NCBI GenBank assembly: GCA_006384855.1
Contig: VCJN01001326.1
Span: forward strand, 147,501-211,500
Source of the DNA: Tetraselmis striata
Lineage: Eukaryota > Chlorophyta > Chlorodendrophyceae > Chlorodendrales > Chlorodendraceae
Direction: 5' to 3'
DNA: 64,000 nucleotides
A program made the translations under genes and the position numbers. This document shows, one piece after another, positions 56,591 through 64,000 of the stretch (position 1 is the stretch's first letter; each line of letters opens with the position of its first letter). The notes under the pieces are model-generated. The model did not search any database. It worked only from the letters and a program-made list of their open reading frames with translations, and had not been told where the DNA came from.

Positions 56591-57480
56591 TGATACAAGT
56601 GAATCAAGTTTTCGTCTTGACAAGCTGTCTTTGCCGAGCATCGGGGAAGGGCCCGCCCCTGACCAAACCGCATAGGGACCGCTAAATTAAAGCGCGTACG
56701 GCGGGGCCTCAATAGGCCACGTGGGTACGTCGTAAAACATGTACCAATTTTCCATCGATTGTACGGTGCACTACGCGTGAGTCATACGGGGTTTATTACG
56801 CTCGTACAAGGGCGCTAGCCTGTAGCACTCGATAGCCCGGTTGCAAAAACCCGTGATTACGTGACCACCCGTTTATTATGCGCATGTTCCCGCCGTTGTA
56901 TTGTTCTCCCCCACAGGTCGCGGCCTGCTCCAACGTTGCGCTCCACCGGCCATGGACCAAGCAGCGAGGCCGCTCGGCCGTTGCGCTGCTGAAACCAACC
57001 CCCGCCTTGAGATGCTACCAAAGGTGCCCCTAGACTTCCTCGGAGTTCGGAGGTGAAGGCTGGGAAAACACCCTCCGTTCATCGTTGGTTGTATGCTTTC
57101 CGATCTTGTGCAGCACATTAGTGCCGGAAGATCGCCCAGCGTGCGGCAGCTACGTGCCCACGCTCTTGGCTGAGGTCACCGCCCGAGGGCGGCTTCCCGG
57201 GCCCCGCGCACGGTTGGATTTATTATAGCCACCACCGTGTAAGGCTGTGCCGAGTATTGTAACCCCCCCCCCCCCCCCCCCACGCACGTGGCGTTGGACG
57301 GGTCACACCGAAGCACAAAAACACAATTACATTTCGATAACCCTCTCGAGTAGGCTGCCCCTTCGCCGAGTCGCACATATCCACTTCCCCACCCGTCGGC
57401 GAATCTCGGCGAGGCCGACGCAAGCCGAGGTCATACATGCAATTATTTAAACCCCCCCCCCCCCCCCCCCCCGCACAGGG
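56591..57480. other. No recognisable gene
   Basis: This contains two C runs (57261-57281 and 57453-57472) and only short frames. Confidence 0.45.
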
Positions 57481-57755
57481 TTGCTGCTCGGCGGCGCTAG
57501 TAGGCGCTACCGCTTGGACTACCACTATCATTTGAAAAGCCCCCCGTGGGGTCCTTGGTCGTCGCAAGATCCGAGGACCCCCCACAACCGGCCACCCCGC
57601 CCAGCCCCCTCCCGCACCCAGCCGGGCACGGGTATAGCCTTAGGTATTACCAACGCCCACCACGTGGACGCGGGGTTGGTGCCGCCTAGCATGCCACGCA
57701 CCTAGGATCCTCCGCTCTTGGCGGGCGGCGGCGGCGGCGGGTGCCAGTGCGCTTA
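57481..57755 (+). repeat. Dispersed repeat, copy 2
   Basis: This is a diverged partner of 32772-33050, same orientation, with the same ordered phrases. The copy has extra GGC triplets near 57726-57740. Confidence 0.8.
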
Positions 57756-57899
57756 ATATACTAGGCTAACTTGTTCCTTCCACAATACTCTCCGTGCATT
57801 CACCATAGACGTGCTTTATTATTCCCTGTTGTAACCAAACCCATATTATACTACCGCAATACCGAGTTTTTCCGCCAAGTATAACATAACCGTAGCTCC

Positions 57900-60670
57900 G
57901 GTAGGGTTGGTCCCGATATATGGGCAGCCGCGCGCCACCGGATCCAGCCGCCATAGTGATGGGGGCTCGCCCTTGGATGGTTGGGCACCTAGCCGGGACC
58001 ACCCGTCGCCACTATCTACTATTTGGAACTTTGTTGATTGGGCGTTTAATGGTTGGCCCTCGGCCATTCTGAAGATCGATCGTGTGTTGTAGCCGGATAT
58101 AGGCTAGTGCGCTTTGATGTGTATTATCCCAAAGGGCAGGGTGCGCAGCATGCTGTCCGCGAGCGTTTACAATGTTTTGCATGCCGGTGGGGGTGGCACT
58201 TGTGCGGACACCGCTCGTACTGGGATCGCCACGGCGCCCGCCCTCCTCCAATTCTCCAACCCTTGCCCCCCCCCCCCCTTTTCCCCTCCTAGCATGCCCG
58301 ACCACATGCCACGCTTACTGTGAATGGGTTGTCCTCTAAGGTGGAGGATGTTAGCGCGTTGCTGATCGAGCGATCCATAGATGTAAGAGCGACCGATATG
58401 CGAGTGCGTTTTAATGGGTACTCCGATTACTTTTCGTTCGGAGACCGCTCTGCATCGGAACATGGGTGTTGTGTGTTAGTCCGATCGCCGTATCGGGCGC
58501 GGGCAGTCGCCGAGCCCCACCCATATGTTGGACCCGTGTCCGGGTGGTGTGGAGGGGGGGAAGGGGGGGGGGGGGGGGGCGGAGGGGGGAGGGGGGAGTT
58601 GCGCTGACCTTTCGGCCACTATATTATATTTATCTCCGCCTATTTACCCACCGGCTTACATGGGGAACTGTATCGGGACCACATGCGCGAAGAGTTGGCG
58701 CGGCTTCGTACGAGTTATCTATCCGAGGGCTTTGATCGTGTTGGTGGGGGGGGGGGGGGGGGGGGGTTGTTTTTGGAACAAGGATGACAGGAAGTTGGCG
58801 GCTCAATTTTGGCGTTGGCGGTACTTTCCCGGCGGTAAACCCATGTGGCGGGACGTGTTGGCGCGCGAACGCGGCACTTCCCGGAGGGGCAGCTACAACG
58901 TTCTCGACCACTTCATTGCATGATGCCCTTCCACCAAAGCCCCCTCCCCCCCTCGCCCTCAGCATGGGTGGACTACTCTTGGGACACCCCCTATCACTTC
59001 CATGTCATGTCTTCTTTCCATGTGGGCGCCCTCAGTGAGGATACCCGTCCACCTCCTCTGCATGATGAGCGTATGGCTACCAGCATGTCCATTCCCAAAC
59101 CGGCCCAGGGTGAATCTCCCTCGGAATGGCCGAAGCCGTTTCACGATTTCGTCACCGCTAATCCGTTCGCGGTTCTCGCCCCTATGGATGACCCGCATGT
59201 AGACGGCGGGCCCTCGGAAGTGGGGGGGGGGGGGGGGGGGGGGGCTAGCAGACACCGGCGCCGACCAATTTATCCAAGCAGTATGAATGTTACCAAGCCC
59301 ATACGCCGTAGCCTAGGGCCGCCGGTGCAGCGATATATCCTAGGAGCGCTTAGTGGTCGGCGCATGGTTTTATGGCGTGCCGGGGAACTAGGGGTCCTCG
59401 GGATGCCGCTTTAGCGGCATCGGCACATTATGATGTTGCACGGAAGGATGGGACTAGTACGTAATAACCGCCGCCGCGCGAGAGCAGAGCGGGCCGTGCA
59501 AAAAACGGTTCAGGTTTTTAAGAAGCGGGGTGGAAGACGGGAGTTCTGAAAGTAGGCGCGCTCTCTCCAGAAGTGGCAGTGTTCATTCTAGGGCGCGAGC
59601 GACACGCCCGTACGCGATCCGGTATCGGGGATAGATGATACTTCGTACCGAGCGCGGCGAAATCAATGCGTGCTGGGCACGGCACTATTGGAAGCTGCTA
59701 CGTGAAACCCACTCCCTAGCTAGCACAATGGGTTGCAATATACCGTGTGGCGTGGGAAATCCTCCATAGTGCCTCGCCGCCACCCATTGCCCCCGCACTA
59801 CACGGGCTACATGGGCTTATAGCATGGGAGGAACTAGTCAAGGCTCTGAGATATTTGAAATAATAATACGGCCCAGGGGCAAGATGGGATTATTGCGGAG
59901 GCTTTGAAATTTGCAATATGCGCCCCGAAGAGCCATTTTGTAAAGGCATTGCTGACCTTAATTAACGGGATTAACAAGACTACGAACTATATCGCCAGCG
60001 CAATGGCGTACTTCGGCAATAGTATCGGTGCCAAAAGGGCGACTCGACCTATAGATGGACACTTATAGGGGTGCTTTCATTAATATAGGTGCCAGTGTCA
60101 AACTCCTTGTGACCGTAACCAGCGCATGCATGACGTCTGGAAGGCTAAAGGGATAATCCGCCGTTGGCAAGCGAGGTTTATGCGGAATGAGGAGGGCCCA
60201 ATGCAAGTCGATAAATCGATAATTCGTCATGCAAGTCGATATGTCGCCAGCTTATCCGATATCGCGGCTCGTAGTCGCAAAGCGTAGATCGGTCTACCAC
60301 GTACACGGGATTTATTGACTTTATAAAGGCATATGACACCGTCGTATCGCCTCTTGATCACGAGCTTTTAAAAGTAAAGTGAAGTTCGCCCCGGGACATC
60401 GGCCGAAGCCGCCCCAGCACTTGACCTCGTGCGCCAACTGCAGTCGTAGGTCTGGCATAGCCCATAGACCATTGCCTCATTCGAACCCCGAAGGGCTAAT
60501 GCATCAACCGGGTAAACCCGGGACACGCCGGGCCGATATTGCCGAAATACATCAGCCAGGAATCGAACCCGGGTCTCATCACGAGCTTTTATCACTGTAT
60601 CTCATACCTCGTGATGAAAGCTCGTGATCACGAGCTTTTATTCCTAAAACTACAAGCCACAGGAGTACCG
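57900..60670 (+). pseudogene. LINE (non-LTR retrotransposon) remnant, second copy
   Basis: Order on the + strand: an apurinic-like endonuclease segment at 58320-58530 (NGLSSKVEDVSALLIERSID, then HGCCVLVRSPYRA), a linker at about 59600-59700 matching the one in the other LINE (RDPVSG, then CVLGTALLEA), and the reverse-transcriptase start at about 60120-60370 (RNEEGPMQV, FIDFIKAYDTV, HELL). A SINE sits at 60371-60577; LINE reading resumes after 60630 with LFLKLQATGVPE and fades near 60670. Several G runs and many stops are present. It is the same family as 43200-47405 and is inactive. Confidence 0.72.
60371..60577 (-). mobile_element. 5'-truncated tRNA-derived SINE in a LINE
   Basis: This is about 97% identical by eye to the SINE at 4747-4999 but lacks the first part of the tRNA-like head, ending just beyond the B box. 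The 14-bp duplication ATCACGAGCTTTTA flanks it (60357-60370 and 60578-60591). A third copy of that phrase occurs at 60627, beyond a small inverted segment, so a second rearrangement happened here. Confidence 0.9.
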
Positions 60671-60679
60671 GAGATAAAT

Positions 60680-61820
60680 TATGCTTATGTTCAATAATTT
60701 TTTATTCCCCTGCCTCTTGGATCGAGCGGAGAAAACGGAGGCGGTCCGAAATCTACCGCATTGTAAGCGATAAAAATACCGGTAGCACAGCGTTGTCAGT
60801 ACGAAATATGAGGCGTCCTCCTCCTCCTCATCCTCCTCCTCCGCGTGTGCTGCGTCTTCGTGAATGAAACCGTCATACGTTCGATATGTGCTCGTTTGAT
60901 TTCTAGGCGCTCGTACCACAGTCCGTAAAAATCCTGCAACTAAGACGAAATTATGGTGAATTATACCGGAAACATATTACGAAAATCACGAATGTCCTCC
61001 TCCTCCCTCCTCGCGTGCTCCGTCTTCGGTAATGAACCGTTGTATGTTCGGTATTCGGTCGTTTGATTTCACGCTACAAGTATGAGTGCGGCTTGTTTCT
61101 GAATGGACGCGCGTGTATTCTAGCCGAGGCACGGTTGATATTCGTCTGATACGCCAGCAAAATAACGCGGTTCCGCAGCGCGTTTTAACTGCTACTGATT
61201 CAACGAGATGTGCACTGTAGTACTAAAAATCAACAAACCAACGTGCAACCAAATCAACAAAGTACCGGTATGGTGTACCCGCCTCATGTCACTCACACAC
61301 TGTATACAGCCCCGCGTCTGCCGACCCGGGGCCCGGCGTCCGTCGACGGACGGGCGGCGGTCGAAGCACGGCGTCCGGCATCCAGTTCCGGTACACGCGG
61401 CGGGCTTGGCGTTTCGCGCCGTGCCCGCCCCGTAGACCTGACGGCCGGCCCGACCGGCGCGGCCTTGTGCGGGATGCGGGCCGCTTTTAGGCGGCTTGTA
61501 GTGCTGATCTTTAAATACAGTATAATCTAAACTAGTTTATGGGGTTTCCTCCCCTGACCTAATCCGCTTTTCGGCTACAAGTGCTGCTCAGTGGTACGGG
61601 AACTAGGCATCTGTCGTTGCGCCCCTTTTTTTGGGTGCAGCACGAGTAGACATAAAAGCAGCCATAACAGTTTAGCCTGCCACCTTCCAGTTTTCGCTGC
61701 GTTCCACGCAGCGATGTTAAAACTGTCTCGTAACCTCGTCTTAAGCAAGGTCACCCCAGGTTGTTCGAGACCACACCCGGCTCACCACCCGTGTGAGATA
61801 TTATCACCCGTACGCCCGTG
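60680..61820. other. No recognisable gene
   Basis: Two similar stretches share CGTCCTCCTCCTCCTC and a CGTGTGCTGCGTCTTCG-like phrase (near 60808 and 60990), suggesting a diverged duplication. GTTTATGGGGTTTCCTCC at 61537 matches the end of the 205-bp repeat family. This may include the left terminal region of the DIRS-like element. Confidence 0.4.
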
Positions 61821-61827
61821 CGTAACC

Positions 61828-62608
61828 ATGCCAGATGGAGAAGAACCCGTCGTTGAGCCGACGCTCGAGTCGCTATACGCAGATGTGAAGGCCCAGTCTA
61901 CATTACTGTGAGAACTTGCTACAGCGATGGCCCAATTGACGGCTCGTGAGCGCGTTGTTGATGGAGAAGGAGCACATGGTTCCGGTTCCGGGCAGCGCAT
62001 CGCGGGACAGCCGGCATACATGCAGCGGGGGGGCCGCATAGCGCCCCGACTTGCTAGAGCTAGCCCCGAGCGGCCGTGTCGGAGCAAAGTCCGTGAGTGA
62101 CGAGGATGACTACCTCGCGGTGCCAGAACTACTGCAGAGAGCAGAGTCTGGTTACGAGGCCGTTCGACCGGTCAGCCGAGTGCCTGGACTCTTCCCCCTA
62201 AGCGCCGACCTAACGAACGAGTACCTCAAGCAGGATGACCGGCGTCTGCCGGCCCAGGAGGAGTATCTATGGATGTCGTGTTTCGGCGCCCACATGGCCG
62301 CACTTTTCGTGGCTCTCGACAAGCTGTTGCCTTACGTCCCTGCTGCAAATCAGGACTTCACCCCCTACCTCGCGAGAGCTCGGAACCACGCCGAAGCCAT
62401 CGACAAGGCGTTTCGCTTTCGTTTGGCCTTTCTACGGAGGCTTAATGAGGTCAAGCGTGTGCACGGTGACCAAGGTGTTCTGGACGTGCTGCGAGCTCAG
62501 CACTTTCAGCGTGCTTCTGAGCATCTGGGTTCCGCAATTTTTGGGGACCTCATGAGGGACTACGAGCGTCGCGTCTTCGAGGCGACCGTGGCCAGCAGCG
62601 CCAAATAA
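61828..62608 (+). pseudogene. Gag-like protein of a DIRS/PAT-like retrotransposon
   Basis: Starting MPDGEEPVVEPTLESLYADV (stop TGA at 61909, same frame continues as AMAQLTARERVV), then a frame change near 62044 into 185 residues with DEDDYLAVPELLQRAESGYE, LPLSADLTNEYLK-like and LARARNHAEAIDKAFRFR, ending at 62608. An Arg/Gly-rich basic tail (GRGRGLRGRGGGRGRGRKG) follows in another frame to about 62710. The helical domain plus RG-rich tail suits a nucleic-acid-binding Gag, and the downstream tyrosine recombinase supports a DIRS-type element. Confidence 0.65.
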
Positions 62609-62710
62609 AGCAACCGCTACTGCCCGGGTGGCGGCAGCAGCTGCAGGTCGCGGACGTGGACTACGAGGACGTGGCGGTGGACGCGGGCGTGGTCGCAAAG
62701 GTGAGCACGA

Positions 62711-63185
62711 GTGACGGTGTGGGGCGTCTTTCGTCGGAGCTGCTGGAGCTTTGCGAGGCCACCTTTCGGTGACCGCCGCAAAGCGAACCCTTGCAGCTCA
62801 ACGGCGGGATGAGCGCCATGTGTCGGGACCTGACCCCCCCCGCCTTACAGACTTCATTTAGACCTTCCTCGGTGCGGCGCTTCTTACAGCTACAGCCGAG
62901 TGCGGCTCAACCATCCGCACACCTGCACATGGCGGCTCAACCAACCGCCTCCCATACCATTCCATCACTGCGTCCGTCGGTTGTTACACTGCGTGTCACA
63001 ACTGGTTCGCAACGACCAAGCTTCGCGCGTGTATGTTACGCGCGCGACATGCGCTACTAGCGCGAAGGGCGCGCGGGGCGGCCCTCCTACCTGAACCTAG
63101 CCCCGCAAACCCGTACTGGTGCTACTGCAAACCCGTCCAGCATCTACCGGCCAACCGCCGGGAACCTAACCGCTGCTGCCGAGTA
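62711..63185 (+). other. Spacer between Gag-like and recombinase regions
   Basis: Fragments of Ser/Pro/Ala/Gln-rich frames are present. Probably part of the same retrotransposon, with frames lost. Confidence 0.4.
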
Positions 63186-63195
63186 CTTTGCAAAC

Positions 63196-64000
63196 AGTAG
63201 TTGCACATCTGGAACTCTGTCGGTAAAACGACGCACTTACGTAACTGACGAGCTCGAGGCTGTCGCTCCCTGGGCTGCTTCATTGCGATCTCGACTGCAT
63301 GATGCTTTCGGCTCAGACGAGCTAGGACAACGGACACTCGACCTGTTCTCCAGCTCCCTCACCGCTCAGACTTTCAAGGGCTACGCCGGCAGACTGTCTC
63401 AGTTCGCGGAGTTCTGCCACGACTCCGAGAACATCAGCCCGCTGGAGGCGACCACTGCTACTGTCGTCCGGTACGTTGCCTGGATTGGCGAGCGAGGGCA
63501 CATTGGAGCTAAGTCACTGCAACCCTACATGTCTGCAATCAACACGCTCTTCGAGATGCACAACCTCGACCCAATCGCCAAGGACAGCCTACACCTCACT
63601 TCGGCAACGCGTGGGCTGATGTTGCGGCAGCACCGTCCGGAAACCGCCCCTTTGTGAGTTCCTCTGCCTGCTGATGTAGCTTACCGCTTCGTCACCAAGG
63701 CCGAGGTGATTGTGTCTGCTCCCACCCCAGAGTACCAACACGACTTCCGAGCCCTCGTGGCCTCGGTTGTCAACTTCATGTTCTTTGCCAGAGGACTTAC
63801 CGGCGTCTCCTGCCGAGTGCGGGATGTGCATGTCGACGATTACAACATTACCCTGCAGGTGCACCGCGAGAAAGGCCGCGCTGGCCGACGGGGACCCAAC
63901 GACCTGCGCGTACTTCTCCTTCCGGTGTCAGAGCACCCCCGAATTGCACGTCTCATGCACCACTTCATCGACAACGTACAGTCTGTCCCCTTGGTTACTG
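63196..64000 (+). pseudogene. Tyrosine recombinase, N-terminal part (DIRS/PAT-like), cut by the window end
   Basis: The frame reads KRRTYVTDELEAVAPWAA, then the SAM-like core-binding domain typical of tyrosine recombinases: SSLTAQTFKGYAGRLSQFAE, TATVVRYVAWIGERG, SLQPYMSAINTLFEMHNL. A TGA at 63655-63657 interrupts it in frame, and the catalytic domain begins after (DFRALVASVVNFMFFARGLT, then a VHREKGRAGRRG stretch). The catalytic R-H-R-Y set is not complete within the window. Such recombinases integrate DIRS-type circular DNA copies. Confidence 0.72.

Noticed and set aside
1-64000. CRISPR array or bacterial operon structure
   Set aside because: Repeats with regular unique spacers are absent, and genes are intron-containing and monocistronic.

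Overview
This looks like 64 kb of nuclear DNA from a green alga, probably a chlorophycean. Three things point that way: genes with many short introns and very GC-rich exons, TGTAA polyadenylation signals just downstream of two genes and one transposase fragment, and a mixture of eukaryotic transposon classes (Ty3, copia, LINE, SINE, DIRS-like, piggyBac, Tigger/pogo, MULE, Harbinger-like). The species assignment is inference; no organelle or bacterial genes were seen.

Layout: 0-2 kb is repeat-rich with no gene. From about 2.1 to 7.5 kb lies a decayed Ty3/gypsy retrotransposon whose polyprotein carries an unusual extra module (a Dam-like methyltransferase fold followed by a Nudix-like box) between nucleocapsid and protease. 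A tRNA-derived SINE with a 12-bp target duplication interrupts it, and its integrase is cut off by a piggyBac transposase fragment (7.5-8.3 kb). A broken Tigger/pogo transposase (9.3-11.0 kb) and a MULE transposase wreck split by a 105-bp minisatellite (11.8-14.9 kb) follow, then a pair of 205-bp direct repeats enclosing 1.9 kb of unknown sequence.

Four host genes could be reconstructed exon by exon with consistent phases: a type II membrane glycosyltransferase with a DXD motif (18.1-20.7 kb, +, 7 exons); nucleoporin Nup107 (24.1-31.3 kb, +, 18 exons, about 1015 aa); a TMEM209-like nuclear-envelope protein (40.4-34.0 kb, -, 14 exons, about 624 aa), convergent with Nup107; and a SAND-like plus extended-PHD chromatin protein (53.9-49.9 kb, -, 4 exons, about 1007 aa). 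Introns of Nup107 and TMEM209 are full of roughly 20-nt poly-C tracts, and four introns appear to use GC-AG borders.

Between and after these genes are a short copia derivative with both LTRs (41.0-42.6 kb), a LINE (47.4-43.2 kb, -) split by a 1.97-kb element with perfect 34-bp terminal inverted repeats and a TAA duplication, a second LINE copy on the + strand (about 58-60.7 kb) hit by another SINE, and at the right edge the gag and tyrosine-recombinase part of a DIRS/PAT-like retrotransposon that runs out of the window. The host genes are ordinary housekeeping genes; nearly everything else is nested mobile DNA, which lets the order of insertions be read directly.
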